NCBI RefSeq assembly: GCF_910585425.1
Contig: NZ_CAJUCP010000007.1
Span: forward strand, 1 to 64,000
Source of the DNA: an uncultured Acetatifactor sp.
Lineage (GTDB): Bacteria; Bacillota; Clostridia; Lachnospirales; Lachnospiraceae
Direction: 5' to 3'
DNA: 64,000 nt
Positions within the stretch are counted from its first letter, which is position 1, and every line of letters begins with the position of its first letter. Made by a program: the position numbers and the translations under genes. Positions 9,828 to 19,156 of the stretch are shown piece by piece. Below the pieces are notes generated by a model that made no database searches, was not told the DNA's origin, and worked only from the letters and a program-made list of their open reading frames with translations.

Positions 9828-10408
9828 TTCTCATCGCCTCTCCCTGGCCTTACGTCTGAAGTAACCCATTGTTCTTCCAGTTCCAGACCCTTTATATTTT
9901 TCAGGAAATCAGAAAACCTGTCTTCTGTCATATCCGTAAAATATCTTCCATTCCTCTCCCCCTCATAGTTCCCGTACTTAAAAGAAGTATAGAGGACTCC
10001 GTCTTTCTTCAACGCCGCTGTTATCCGCTGAAAGACATCATTCAGCTCCGGAAGAGGCAGATGCAGGATAGAAGAGCAGGCCCAGATTCCATCATAGACC
10101 TTCTTTTCCTCTAATTCCTGGAACATCATATGTTTCACCGAAATCCCGATATATTCGCCCGCCAGTTTACATAATTCAACAGACCCGTCTGTCGCAGTGA
10201 CCTGAAATCCCTGACTCAGAAAATATTTCGTATCCCGGCCAGATCCGCATCCAAAATCAAGGATATGGGAACCTTTCTCTAATTTTGATACAAAGCGCAT
10301 CTGTGTCGCCGTAAAATCAACCGCGGCTGTATTGTTTATAAATTCTCTCGCATTCCTGTCATAATATTGAAGCGTATCCTGAATACTCTTCTGATTTGCA
10401 CCATCCAT
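9797..10408 (-). CDS. SAM-dependent class I methyltransferase
   Basis: 203 residues with the Rossmann-type methyltransferase core: motif I ILDFGCGSGRDTKYFL near residue 48, acidic motif II ATDGS near residue 70, and a motif IV-like IWACSSILHL near residue 108. No DNA target-recognition domain and no NPPY or DPPY signature are present, so a small-molecule or protein methyltransferase is more likely than a restriction-type DNA methylase. The C-terminal 10 codons overlap the start of the PLD-helicase gene. It lies 60 bp downstream of the PD-(D/E)XK-like gene in the same direction. Confidence 0.8.
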   Translation of the reverse strand: MDGANQKSIQDTLQYYDRNAREFINNTAAVDFTATQMRFVSKLEKGSHILDFGCGSGRDTKYFLSQGFQVTATDGSVELCKLAGEYIGISVKHMMFQELEEKKVYDGIWACSSILHLPLPELNDVFQRITAALKKDGVLYTSFKYGNYEGERNGRYFTDMTEDRFSDFLKNIKGLELEEQWVTSDVRPGRGDEKWLNIILRKI

Positions 10409-10468
10409 AACATTATACCTTTTTCCACTTATCTTCTATATTCTTACACAACTGTTGCACTCGAAACT

Positions 10469-11587
10469 TTAATCCTCCCCACCTCGCAACCTTTCATACC
10501 ACTCAATAAAACATTCCATACTACCACTTTCCTGAAACAACTCCTTCGTCACATAAACCTCTACATCCCCAAAAACAAAACTGTCCACCCAATACCTCAT
10601 ACGCCCATTGGCATCCCGGAGCTGTGTCTCCCCATCCGCCTGCTTTCTCTTCATAAACGGCCAGTTTGTATGAAATGTCTTCTTGCTCCAGGCCTTATCG
10701 CAGAGTTTTTCAATCTGAGATTCGGTGAACATATATCCGCTGCTGCTCAATTGCTGCATAGCTGTGCGAATAAATTTCCCTACTTTCAGACTCCTATCCG
10801 GCAATTCCGGGATAACGATATCCTGATTACTACCAACGGCTGAATCCACAATCCCCCTGTCCGCCGAACCGTCAAAATCCGGAATCCCGCCATCCGCCTG
10901 CGGAAATACCAGTTCGACCAGGTTGTCCAGCCACATGAAATCATGAGGCTTCAGCAATTCCATAATCTGCCCCTGAATCATCTGTGTCGGATTACAATCA
11001 TAAATCTTTAACAAATCAAACGAAGCCCTGGTACTGATAATCCGGATATTCTGCGAATAATTCGAACCCCTTATCAGACTGGGAAATGTCCCTCTGTCTG
11101 CCCGTCCCAATACAATCAGGATAGAGCTGTTTCTCCTCTCGATTGCCCTGGTTTCAATCAACTCCTCCCGATATCCCACAATCGCTTCCAAATCCAGCGT
11201 ATATGCATCCGAAGTCTTCGACTCCATAATAATGCATGATTCATCCGGACATCTCCATAATCCGTCAAACCCGTTTTCGTTATTCCGTTTGCCCCGGTAC
11301 AGGCCATTCGTCACCCTGTAACCAAGCCTGCTGCCCATCTCGTTCACAATATCCTGAAGAACATATCCTCTTTCATCGAATTTGTCATCCTTGTTAGATG
11401 ACAGCGCGTCCTCTATGTATTTCGACATAGTCGGTAAATCGATTTTAGCAAGAAATTGCCTTAACTCCTGTGAAGTCGTCTCTTGATAAAGATTCCCATT
11501 TCCTGCTAAAACAAGGATCTGCTTCAGTTTCATATTTGAGACATAGATTGGGTCAGTATCCCACAGATTGCTAATCAAGCCTGTCAT
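10469..11587 (-). CDS. putative PD-(D/E)XK-type nuclease protein
   Basis: 372 residues with no family I can name. In the N-terminal half there is a plausible restriction-endonuclease-like core: GFDGLWRCPDE followed by CIIMESKTSDAY (D...ExK pattern near residues 95-112), preceded by a conserved-looking RVTNGLYRGKRN. The C-terminal half (after ~220) is acidic, then basic, and ends in an alpha-helical segment. The ATG directly abuts a GAGGAG site, so initiation at the TTG three codons downstream is possible. It is the first gene of the leftmost run of minus-strand genes. Nuclease activity is inference from one motif only. Confidence 0.5.
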   Translation of the reverse strand: MTGLISNLWDTDPIYVSNMKLKQILVLAGNGNLYQETTSQELRQFLAKIDLPTMSKYIEDALSSNKDDKFDERGYVLQDIVNEMGSRLGYRVTNGLYRGKRNNENGFDGLWRCPDESCIIMESKTSDAYTLDLEAIVGYREELIETRAIERRNSSILIVLGRADRGTFPSLIRGSNYSQNIRIISTRASFDLLKIYDCNPTQMIQGQIMELLKPHDFMWLDNLVELVFPQADGGIPDFDGSADRGIVDSAVGSNQDIVIPELPDRSLKVGKFIRTAMQQLSSSGYMFTESQIEKLCDKAWSKKTFHTNWPFMKRKQADGETQLRDANGRMRYWVDSFVFGDVEVYVTKELFQESGSMECFIEWYERLRGGED

Positions 11588-11616
11588 CTCCTCGGTAAAA
11601 CATTTTGATTTATAGG

Positions 11617-11644
11617 ATTGTAGTATAGTAACAGATTAACACAA
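11617..11644 (-). promoter_or_regulatory. candidate sigma-A promoter for the left island
   Basis: On the minus strand TTGTGT (-35), 16 bp, then TACAAT (-10), about 30 bp before the PD-(D/E)XK-like gene. The -35 is imperfect. Confidence 0.4.
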
Positions 11645-11709
11645 AACATATGCTTTGTCTAACGGTTTAGCAGTCAATTATCGAGTCTCTGGCTGGAAAT
11701 AAAGGAACT

Positions 11710-12155
11710 TTATAAAAAGAGCCAGAGTATTATACCTCCGACTTCTACTCCTTTTGATTTTGGAAATTTATTAAAGCAATTCTTATAGAATAATTCCTCA
11801 TCAAACTTCACAGTCGTCCGGTTATCTGGAAATTCAAACTGCATACCGCTTTCTTCAATTACCATAAATAACCCTCTGCTCCCTGTCATACATAGCATCG
11901 AATTCCTGCATGATAGCATTATTCTTCAAATCTGATGCCGTCCCCTCCATCTCCCATTTCAATTCCCATGATTCATCCCGATACAAAGCCAAAAAACGGA
12001 TATTCAAATTGTCCAAACACAATTCCGGATAGACCTTCAGCAAATTGAATTTCTACTGGACAAAATAATCATGTGTAGTCACGAAAATTTGGACACCCAT
12101 CTTCGCCAGGGCAACCATAGCCTGGACAATGGGCCAACCGGAAAGACGCAATCTG
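11710..12155 (-). pseudogene. AAA/SMC-like ATPase, C-terminal remnant with stop and frameshift
   Basis: Reading leftwards from 12155, one frame gives VQAMVALAKMGVQIFVTTHD, the motif before and at the H-loop of AAA_15-like ATPases. After YFVQ comes a TAG stop where CAG is expected. The frame then continues KFNLLKVYPELCLDNLNI up to YDREQRVI and ends. A one-base shift near 11878 restores the sequence as MVIEESGMQFEFPDNRTT to the end near 11710. The Walker A half is missing. This is a degraded gene, not two short proteins. It abuts the stop of the upstream 157-residue gene, suggesting a deletion join. Confidence 0.7.
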
Positions 12156-12626
12156 CTACAATATATTATCAGCCATAATAACAGCCTTTAACCGTTCTTC
12201 CCTGTGAGCATATATAAAGCACCTGGAATTAATTCCCCCATTTACATCAATGAGAACATCCACATCATTTCGGTCTGCTATCTCACATATATCCATAAAA
12301 GGAACAGAAATGATTTGTACATAGCTTTGACTTTTCAATCTATATTGCTTTTCGTCTATGTACTGCGTACAATCGTCTATATTTGAAAAAGCAATCAGGT
12401 ATCCCCATTCACAAGGCAGCTCTTCAACTAATTTTATCCCTTTCATTTTCTTAGACGGGATAAAAGTAATGAGATCTCTTTTGTAAAAAATATCCTTTAT
12501 GACTTCCCAGTCAGATTCCTTCCTGTGGCTCTTTCCAAGTTTGATTTTTAACAGAGAAACCTCTTCCTTTGTGGCTATGTTCAACTCTGGCTTGTCAGCA
12601 ATAAACTTCTCAAATTCTTTTGTCAT
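12156..12626 (-). CDS. hypothetical protein, possibly SseB-like
   Basis: 156 residues from an ATG with a GGAGAG site (an upstream in-frame GTG at 12647 lacks one). The sequence has a basic N-terminal half and an ordered C-terminal half (WGYLIAFSNIDDCTQYIDE, VQIISVPFMDICEIADRND, VDVLIDVNGGINSRCFIY). The arrangement of a value-clipping segment followed by VLIDVNGG recalls SseB-type proteins, but the similarity is weak. Function unknown. No membrane segment. The following sequence is a truncated ATPase, so the original operon context has been lost. Confidence 0.5.
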   Translation of the reverse strand: MTKEFEKFIADKPELNIATKEEVSLLKIKLGKSHRKESDWEVIKDIFYKRDLITFIPSKKMKGIKLVEELPCEWGYLIAFSNIDDCTQYIDEKQYRLKSQSYVQIISVPFMDICEIADRNDVDVLIDVNGGINSRCFIYAHREERLKAVIMADNIL

Positions 12627-12659
12627 AATACTCTCCAGTTCTCGCACCAGTGGTGCAAG

Positions 12660-12763
12660 TTTTAATTCTTATACACTTCTCTTTTGCGGCATAGTCCTCC
12701 TGTGTCAGCTTCTGTCTGCACTCCTCGTACACCCCATCCAGTTCGGCAAAGATGCAGCAATGC
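12660..12763 (-). other. coding-like fragment between genes
   Basis: One frame between the 609-residue gene and its downstream neighbour reads CCIFAELDGVYEECRQKL then TQEDYAAKEKCIRIK. It has good codon texture but no start and no recognised family. Probably the tail of a deleted gene. Confidence 0.25.
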
Positions 12764-12771
12764 CACAAATT

Positions 12772-14601
12772 TTATTTCTTTTTCCTGGCATCCTGCATCC
12801 CGTATCCCCGCATTACCTGGCGAAAAGCGCTCCGGCGGTTGTATGCTTCCATGTACTTCGCCATGGTAGCCTGTTTTCCGTTTGGCTCTCCTCCGGCTTC
12901 CCTGGCTTCTCCCAGCGCGGCGATATAGGCGGCGCATTCTCCGTAATAATTCCTGTGGTTTCCTTCCATGATGCCTTGCACACGCTTTGTCACAAGGCCC
13001 TCTGCCCATCCCAAAAGCGCTTCCCTCTGCTCCCGGGAAAGCGGAACCGTCCGCTTCCAGTGGTTCCAGCATGTGAGGAACCAGCCCTCATTGCTCTCTT
13101 CGATGAGCCTTAAAGTTCCCTTTTCATATTCCGATTTATCGAAGCCTACAGCTGCCACTATCCTACGGAGCATTTCCCCGGCGCCTGGCTTCATAGTCTT
13201 CAGCTCCCCACCCTGCCGTGCGGCGTCTTGCGGCAGGCTCCCGTCCTCTGTCAGCAGCAACAGGAACGCCGCCAGGCCGCATTTCATAAAGGACGCGCTC
13301 CATCCCAGAGAATTCGTGGCATTCATGGCCCTTTCCCTGACATAGTCAAATTCGCCTCCCAGAAAAGCCAGCAAATACGCCTGCGTTGGATTCAACTGAT
13401 TTTCCCTTCCGCCCCCGGCTGTGGGAAGGAAATAACTATCCTTTCTCAACTGGGAACATGTTTCCCGGTAAATCTGCGCCGCCGCTTCCCGGACATTTGA
13501 GAAATCCCTGCACTCCATCAGGAGCCTTAGATAGTTTACCACCCTTGTATCCGAGCGGAACGCTTCCAGCCAGCAGGTTTCCGCAAGCTCCAGCCGGTCC
13601 TGCTCCAGGGCGGTCCTGCTGGTCAAAAGGGCGACACGGCTGCGAACCAGATATTTCTTCTCGATTGCCTCCAACGCTTCTGTGCCCACTGCCAGCAGCG
13701 AATCCGCATCTGTTTTTCCCTGGTTGGCTGTCAGATACTGCTCATATAGCTCCGGATGCTCCCCACAGTATTTCCTTGCGTTTGCCAGCAGCTGTTCCCC
13801 GTCGTCTGCCAGCTCCAGCGCTTCCTGCAGCAGCTTTCCGGCGCTGCTCCCGGTCATCCTGCCGAGATGTTCTATCCACAGCGGCAGAAAAGCATCTATC
13901 TCCGGGAGTTCCCTGCCGCCCTGCAGAATCATTTCCAGGGTGATGTCCCTTCTGCCGGAATTCATCAGTGTGATATATAATTCATCGGCCCTTTCCGACA
14001 GCGCGCTGGCACAGTAGGCCGCACGCGCCGCGTCTATCACAAGGGTTCTGTAGTCCACATTCCCCAGGTGGTAGCTTTTCAGGTCATTGATATTGATCGG
14101 CTCGTCCGTGTACTCCTGATACTCCCCGCCTACCATGATGTCCAGCCCTATCAGGATGCCGGTGAGTTCACAGGCGGCCTGATACTCTTCGCAGTCCACA
14201 CATTGGTGCACGAACCTGCAGGCCTCCTCTATGATGTCCAGTATGCCCTCCGGGTCGCTGTATAGGAACTCTTCTTCAGCGCTGCTGTACCAGTCATCAT
14301 ATTCCTGATTGAGGGAGCCTTCCAGGCACAGTTCTCCGCTTTCCATGCGCTCCAGCCGGGTTCTCAGGAAGCTGCGCTTTTGTTCGAAGTCTGCTGCCGC
14401 TTCCTGGTCTGCTTTTGAAGGTTCCGGACAGATATGGGTCTCTTTGCCGCCTGCAAAGAGAAGCATTTCGGCGAGAAAGTCCTCCCGATGATTTTCCGGA
14501 AGCGTCCTGGCTGTTTCATGTATGAATTCTGCCAGCTGCTCTTTTGACATTGCTGCCGCGGCCTGATCTACGGCTTTTAGAAATTGGGTGAAATTCATCA
14601 T
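12772..14601 (-). CDS. hypothetical alpha-helical repeat protein beside the Jet locus
   Basis: 609 residues, not recognised. It is rich in Ala, Leu and Glu, with helical hairpin-like segments throughout (LTSRTALEQDRLELAETCW, AACELTGILIGLD, LLQEALELADDGEQLL), consistent with a TPR-like solenoid. The C terminus ends YMEAYNRRSAFRQVMRGYG then DARKKK. No catalytic motif, signal peptide or membrane segment. It is codirectional with jetABC, 93 bp beyond the jetD remnant, but nothing shows that it is part of the Jet system; it is not a JetD (no TOPRIM or DUF2220 motifs). A GGAAG site precedes the ATG. Confidence 0.6.
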   Translation of the reverse strand: MMNFTQFLKAVDQAAAAMSKEQLAEFIHETARTLPENHREDFLAEMLLFAGGKETHICPEPSKADQEAAADFEQKRSFLRTRLERMESGELCLEGSLNQEYDDWYSSAEEEFLYSDPEGILDIIEEACRFVHQCVDCEEYQAACELTGILIGLDIMVGGEYQEYTDEPININDLKSYHLGNVDYRTLVIDAARAAYCASALSERADELYITLMNSGRRDITLEMILQGGRELPEIDAFLPLWIEHLGRMTGSSAGKLLQEALELADDGEQLLANARKYCGEHPELYEQYLTANQGKTDADSLLAVGTEALEAIEKKYLVRSRVALLTSRTALEQDRLELAETCWLEAFRSDTRVVNYLRLLMECRDFSNVREAAAQIYRETCSQLRKDSYFLPTAGGGRENQLNPTQAYLLAFLGGEFDYVRERAMNATNSLGWSASFMKCGLAAFLLLLTEDGSLPQDAARQGGELKTMKPGAGEMLRRIVAAVGFDKSEYEKGTLRLIEESNEGWFLTCWNHWKRTVPLSREQREALLGWAEGLVTKRVQGIMEGNHRNYYGECAAYIAALGEAREAGGEPNGKQATMAKYMEAYNRRSAFRQVMRGYGMQDARKKK

Positions 14602-14694
14602 AGGTATTTTTCTTCCTTTCCGGGATGTCCTGGCACCATGTTACCAAATTCAGACGATTAACGCAATACGACAATGACGTAATATAGTATAGCT

Positions 14695-14912
14695 TTACGA
14701 TATCATCTCCTGCTCCATCTTTACTCCCCTTCTGAGCATCTCCCGCAAAATCTCACAATATGCCGGTTTTGAAGCCAGCTTCTCTGCCCTTGTGATATCA
14801 TTTTCCGTCATCTTCTGGAGGTTTTCGACTGTCCCTGCCGAACCTCCCTCGTATAATGCTTCTTCAACAGCCTCCCCAAAATCTCAGTGATGTACCGCTC
14901 CTTTTCGCTCAT
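14695..14912 (-). pseudogene. jetD: jetD remnant with large internal deletion
   Basis: JetD is the TOPRIM-fold nuclease subunit of Wadjet. Here an ATG inside the end of jetC (14912), with an AGGAAG site, opens a frame MSEKERYITEILGRLLKKHY to about residue 28, then runs to a stop at 14808. A different frame from about 14820 to 14695 gives VENLQKMTENDITRAEKLAS and ends ILREMLRRGVKMEQEMIS, which fits the conserved JetD C terminus (a basic stretch followed by MEQE). The ~300 residues between, including the TOPRIM domain, are gone. The overlap with jetC is the normal jetC-jetD arrangement. Assignment rests on position plus the C-terminal motif. Confidence 0.7.
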
Positions 14913-17900
14913 GGAATTCCACGCTTCCTATCTGCATATTATCGTTCCTGACCTTCAGCACGGGGATCACAGTATCGCAGGCGAACCCGATGGAATCCGT
15001 CTTGTTGGGCGGCGCGCAGAAAATCACCTGGAAGTCCTGATTCTGGAAGAATTCCAGCATCAGCTTGATGTTGTGGTCGCTCATCTTCTCAAAAGGCTCG
15101 TCGATGAAGATAAGCCTGGTGGAATTGACCCTGGCATTGTAGAGCATGGACAGGGCAGCCGACAAGATCAGGGTGTAGGGAATCTGGGTTCCGGCGCCGG
15201 AGCTGTACCCCGCCTGTCTGGAAAGCTTCCCGTCCTTCACGTCCGCATTGTTGATCACAATCTCATAGCTCATATAATTCCGGTAATCCGCAAAGTCCTG
15301 GATCGTCCCCATATCGTTTTTGTCTATGATGCGGTTGATGATCTCCCGGATCTCCTTTTCCCGCTGCTCTATCTCGTCCTCCTCATAACCGTAGAGGCTG
15401 GCGAACACCATCTGTCCGTCGTCCACCTTGTTGACCTTCTTCAGGTATTCCGCGTACCGCAATATTTTGGCATAATCGGATTTGTCATCCAGGAGATTCA
15501 CATCGAACTGGTATCTGGTGGAGAATTTCAGCTTCCGCAACTCCTTGTTGATCCCCGCGATATCCTCTCTGGCCCCCAGGGCAGTCTGGTACACAGAAAG
15601 CACGAACTCATTCTTAAAGATGGATTCATACCGCCTGGTCTGCTCCGCCATTTTCGCATGAATCTCCTGCAGGTCATCCACCCAAATCTTGTTCTTCCGG
15701 GCAAGGTATTTGCTTTCCTGCCCCAGGCCTTCCGGCAGCTGATCCTCCTGGTTCTTCTTCATGTTATAGGATTTCTGCCCGCCTAAAATGTTGGCCTCCA
15801 GGCTCTGCTTCTCCCCCTCCCGCTTCCTCCTGGATTCCGGCAGCATCACGTCCCCCGTCCGGGAAATCCCTGCCAAAAAGCCATCGTATTCCTCCATGGC
15901 CATCCTTGTCTCCGTGCCGTGGAGAATCCTCAGCTCTTCCAGCCGCTCTTCCCTGTCCTTCAGCGCCAGCCGATCCTGGGTCAGCTTCGTCTCATGGCTC
16001 TGGTTCTCCAGCTCCAGGCTCCTTTTCCTGTCCTTTGCCTGATCCAGCCCCTTCCTCACCTTTTCAAGCTGCTTTTCCAGCTCCTGCACCTGCAGGAACA
16101 GGGTCTGGTATTCCAGATTGTTCTTCTGAGCCTCCGTCAGTTCATACAGCTTCTCCGCCGACCGGTTCAGCTCCCCCGCCGCCTGCTCGTATTTGGCAAA
16201 AGCGTCAAAATCATAGGCCTTGAAGCAATCCAGCTGCTCCGTCATCCGTTGGATTGCCTCCTCCACCTTCCGCTGCTCCTGCCCAAGAGCCTGTTCCTGC
16301 TGTTCCAGCTCCTGGATCTGTCTTTCCGCATGCTTTCTGTTCAGTTCTATGGCCTCCTGCCCCAGGCAGAAGGTTTTGTTCTTCCTGGTATTGATATAGG
16401 TCACCGCCATATTTCTGGCAAGCTTTCCGCTCCTGGACATGGCGTTCTCATACCGGGGCACCTGCTCCTCGGGCACCGCATGGATCCCTCCCAGCCAGTA
16501 ATCGAAATACTTCTGGGCAATTTCGTTCTTGATCAGGAGCTTATTCACCACGGCGTCCTCATAATGCTTTACCTTCTTCCCAGCCAGCAGCCGGGTGTTC
16601 ACCAGCTCCACGTATTTGTGGGAAGATCTGTCCAGCACCTGGTCAGCGATATCGAACCACTCCGGCTCCACCAGGATGCTGTATCTGTGGATTCCCAGGA
16701 AGGTCTCGATCACGGCCCTCCACTCCTCGTCCTCCACCTTCACCACATACTCACAGGAAAACATGGCCTGGGCAGGGATGTTCCGGTTCTGGAATTCCCG
16801 GTTGATCTCCCGGATCAATTCCGCCTGTTCCGGCACATGGGAATAATCCAGCCTGTTCTTCTCGCAGTCCTCCACCACCTTTTTGTAATGGATCAGCTCT
16901 TCCTGCACCGTCTTCAGCCTGCCCCGGATCTCCACCCTCTGCTCCGTCAGGCCGTCCCTCTCGGCCGACAGCGCCCTCTTCAGCCTGTCCGAAGCATTCT
17001 TTTTCTCCCCGTAGGAAAAATCCGCCAGGGTAAGCCCCGTCAGTATCTCCTCATCCCCGGTCTCCGCCCCCAGGCTCCCCAATGTGCGGAGCATCTCCTT
17101 CACCTGTTCCTGAAAGGCGGACAGCTCTCCCCTGGCCTGCTCCAGCCCGTCCAGTTTCGCCTGCAGCCTTCTCCGGTTCTCTTCCTCTTCCTCGATGGCC
17201 TTTGAGCAGTCCAGCTCGTTGAGGTTGCTCTTGGCCTTCAAAAGCCCGGTCTCCGCCCGGTCTTTCTCCCTTTCCTTTTCCCCGATGGTCTCCTCCAGGT
17301 GCCCGATCTCCCCTTTCTTTCCGGCAATCTGATCCTGGGTCTCCCCGATGGATTTTTTGAGTCTCAAAATATTTTTATAGATCTGCTTTCCGTCGTCCAC
17401 GATCAGCCTGGTCTTCACGGCTTCGTATCTCTCGAAGTCCCTCAGGATACCCTCCAGGGCTTCCAGCTCCACTTTGATCAGTTCCAGGGTCTGGTTCATC
17501 TTCTCTATGTAATTCTTGGCGTCCCGGAGCTTGTCGAAATTGATGTCTTTGGCTTCCAGCACGGATTCCTTGATGAACTGCTGGATCTTGGCCGCGGGAT
17601 TGTAGGTCATGATGCTGCGGAGTTTTCTCTGGAATTTCCTGATCTCCCCGGAGGACAGCTTCAGGCCTGTCATGTTCATGAATTTCACCATGGCCTCCCT
17701 CTGGGACATGACCGGTATCCTGTGGGCGCGCTGGAACCCCTGGTAATCATAGGGTTTCACCACGCCCTCTTCCCGGTACACATACTGCATCTGTTCCATG
17801 GAGGTATGTTCCGCCGCATACCAGTAGGAGGACACATTATTGCTGGAATTGGTCTCCAGCACCACTCCCAGCACAAAGAAATCCTCATTCAGCTCGTCAT

Positions 17901-18216
17901 GGTATTCCAGCGAGATATGGCTGTACACATTCGGCATCCGCTCCGCCGGCCTGGAATAGATCCCGGCGCTGGGGTCTATCAGACAGCGGGTGTAGGAGGA
18001 CAGCGTCCTCCTGCTGCCCCCCACATTTTGGGAACTGGAGGATTTATTGAATTCCACGTCCCCGGTAAAGGCATATTTCATTGCGTCCAGGATCGTGGAC
18101 TTCCCGCACTCGTTCTCCCCCGTAATCAAAGTAAGATCCCGCCCAATGGGGATCTTCGTATTGATAAAGCCGTACCAGTTCACCAGATATATATTCGTCA
18201 GCGCTACCTTTGCCAT
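14884..18216 (-). CDS. jetC: Wadjet subunit JetC, SMC-like ATPase
   Basis: 1,110-residue SMC/MukB-like motor. Walker A GENECGKSTILDAM lies near residue 35; two long coiled-coil arms (~residues 230-480 and 630-860) flank a globular hinge at ~480-630; the C-terminal head holds the signature-like SRQAGYSSGAGTQIPY and Walker B RLIFIDEPFEKMSD. With JetA and JetB it forms a loop-extruding complex that recognises small circular DNA. In known Wadjet systems JetD then cleaves the plasmid; here jetD is destroyed. The start is followed by the typical AKVALTNIYLVNWYGF. Unusually, 253 bp of repeat-containing sequence separates it from jetB. Confidence 0.9.
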   Translation of the reverse strand: MAKVALTNIYLVNWYGFINTKIPIGRDLTLITGENECGKSTILDAMKYAFTGDVEFNKSSSSQNVGGSRRTLSSYTRCLIDPSAGIYSRPAERMPNVYSHISLEYHDELNEDFFVLGVVLETNSSNNVSSYWYAAEHTSMEQMQYVYREEGVVKPYDYQGFQRAHRIPVMSQREAMVKFMNMTGLKLSSGEIRKFQRKLRSIMTYNPAAKIQQFIKESVLEAKDINFDKLRDAKNYIEKMNQTLELIKVELEALEGILRDFERYEAVKTRLIVDDGKQIYKNILRLKKSIGETQDQIAGKKGEIGHLEETIGEKEREKDRAETGLLKAKSNLNELDCSKAIEEEEENRRRLQAKLDGLEQARGELSAFQEQVKEMLRTLGSLGAETGDEEILTGLTLADFSYGEKKNASDRLKRALSAERDGLTEQRVEIRGRLKTVQEELIHYKKVVEDCEKNRLDYSHVPEQAELIREINREFQNRNIPAQAMFSCEYVVKVEDEEWRAVIETFLGIHRYSILVEPEWFDIADQVLDRSSHKYVELVNTRLLAGKKVKHYEDAVVNKLLIKNEIAQKYFDYWLGGIHAVPEEQVPRYENAMSRSGKLARNMAVTYINTRKNKTFCLGQEAIELNRKHAERQIQELEQQEQALGQEQRKVEEAIQRMTEQLDCFKAYDFDAFAKYEQAAGELNRSAEKLYELTEAQKNNLEYQTLFLQVQELEKQLEKVRKGLDQAKDRKRSLELENQSHETKLTQDRLALKDREERLEELRILHGTETRMAMEEYDGFLAGISRTGDVMLPESRRKREGEKQSLEANILGGQKSYNMKKNQEDQLPEGLGQESKYLARKNKIWVDDLQEIHAKMAEQTRRYESIFKNEFVLSVYQTALGAREDIAGINKELRKLKFSTRYQFDVNLLDDKSDYAKILRYAEYLKKVNKVDDGQMVFASLYGYEEDEIEQREKEIREIINRIIDKNDMGTIQDFADYRNYMSYEIVINNADVKDGKLSRQAGYSSGAGTQIPYTLILSAALSMLYNARVNSTRLIFIDEPFEKMSDHNIKLMLEFFQNQDFQVIFCAPPNKTDSIGFACDTVIPVLKVRNDNMQIGSVEFHERKGAVHH

Positions 18217-18250
18217 CCTGCTACCCTCTTGCTGTATTTCTCCGTATTTT

Positions 18251-18340
18251 CAGGAACTCCTTTATAGCGGTTCCCCTACTTTTCCAAGTGCCGTCCTGCT
18301 CCCATGCCGGCTTCTGCTTCTAAGGATTCCGAGAGCCTAT
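18251..18340. repeat. dispersed intergenic repeat, copy 1
   Basis: Shares CAGGAACTCC, CGGTTCCCC, CTTTTCCA, GTGCCGTCCTGCTCC and ATTCCGAGA blocks in the same order with 22671-22779 and 24946-25127. This copy separates jetB from jetC. No coding content is seen. Confidence 0.7.
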
Positions 18341-18420
18341 TACTTCTCTGCTATTCTCTGTGCTTCTACGTCCGGTTCTGTGCTTCTCCGCACGGTTCTA
18401 TGCTTCTACGTCCGGTTCTT
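18341..18420. repeat. 20-bp tandem repeat in jetB-jetC gap
   Basis: Three adjacent 20-bp units beginning TGCTTCT at 18361, 18381 and 18401, preceded by a degenerate fourth at 18341. Units 1 and 3 differ only in the last base. The remaining bases to the jetB stop hold nothing recognised. Confidence 0.75.
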
Positions 18421-18469
18421 TCTATGCCCAGTCCCATGCTCCTCCGCCCAGATACTTCCGTCAAATCTT

Positions 18470-19147
18470 TCAGTCAAAGGCTTCCTGAAAATCCTCCGCA
18501 TCCCTTTCCGCGTCCTCCGCGTCTTCTCCCTCTTCCCCGGCCTCCGTTTCCGCCGGATCGAATCTGCCCTCCGGAAGATACTCCCGCATCACCTGCTTCA
18601 GCTGGGGAATGTCCATGCAGAACTGCAGGGAGGGATAGAGCTTCACCTTGCTGTCCTCTTTTGTGTCGTTTTCATCCCAGGCCAGAAGGCTGAAGCGCTT
18701 GAACAGCTTGAACGCCGCCCGGAACTCCGTGGGCGCCGGTTCTATCCCGTACACCTTACACTTATCGATCACGTCCCCCACTGTCACATAGATCTCCTCC
18801 GAAAAGCCCACCTTCTCCAGATAGAGCAGCCACAGCGCCAAAAGCATCTGCACCTGCTTTCCGTCGAAGACCACCAGATTGCTGCGCTTGATCCCCACCG
18901 TATCCAGATCCGCCTCGTTCTGCACCAGCATGGCCACCTTCAGCTTGTCCTCCACCACCACGTCATACCCTATCTTGCGCAGGAACGCAGAGACGTCATA
19001 ACAGTTGGACTCCACCGAAAGATACTGGTACAGCCTTTCGTCCCTGTCCTCTATGATAAAAGTGGCGTCCAGCAGCTTCCGGATGCATCTCTTAAACAGA
19101 AGCTCTTCCTCGTCCTTCATGTTCTCCAGAAAGTCAAATTCCCCCAT
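18470..19147 (-). CDS. jetB: Wadjet subunit JetB (DUF4194)
   Basis: 225 residues, MukE-like winged-helix subunit of the Jet complex. The DUF4194-type core is visible: ELLFKRCIRKLLDATFIIED, YDVSAFLRKIGYDVVVED, LVVFDGKQVQMLLALWLLY, then EFRAAFKLFKRFSLLAW. The C-terminal ~35 residues are very acidic (EEGEDAEDAERDAEDF), probably unstructured. It starts 9 bp after the jetA stop, as expected for an operon. In the family JetB bridges the kleisin JetA and the JetC heads. Confidence 0.85.
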   Translation of the reverse strand: MGEFDFLENMKDEEELLFKRCIRKLLDATFIIEDRDERLYQYLSVESNCYDVSAFLRKIGYDVVVEDKLKVAMLVQNEADLDTVGIKRSNLVVFDGKQVQMLLALWLLYLEKVGFSEEIYVTVGDVIDKCKVYGIEPAPTEFRAAFKLFKRFSLLAWDENDTKEDSKVKLYPSLQFCMDIPQLKQVMREYLPEGRFDPAETEAGEEGEDAEDAERDAEDFQEAFD

Positions 19148-19156
19148 ATGATACCT

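Noticed and set aside
12772..14601. Replacement JetD
   Set aside because: No TOPRIM acidic motif; helical repeat composition.
15919..17205. Plus-strand open frame of 428 codons
   Set aside because: Antisense to the JetC coiled coil; Leu/Gln/His-rich with no domain.
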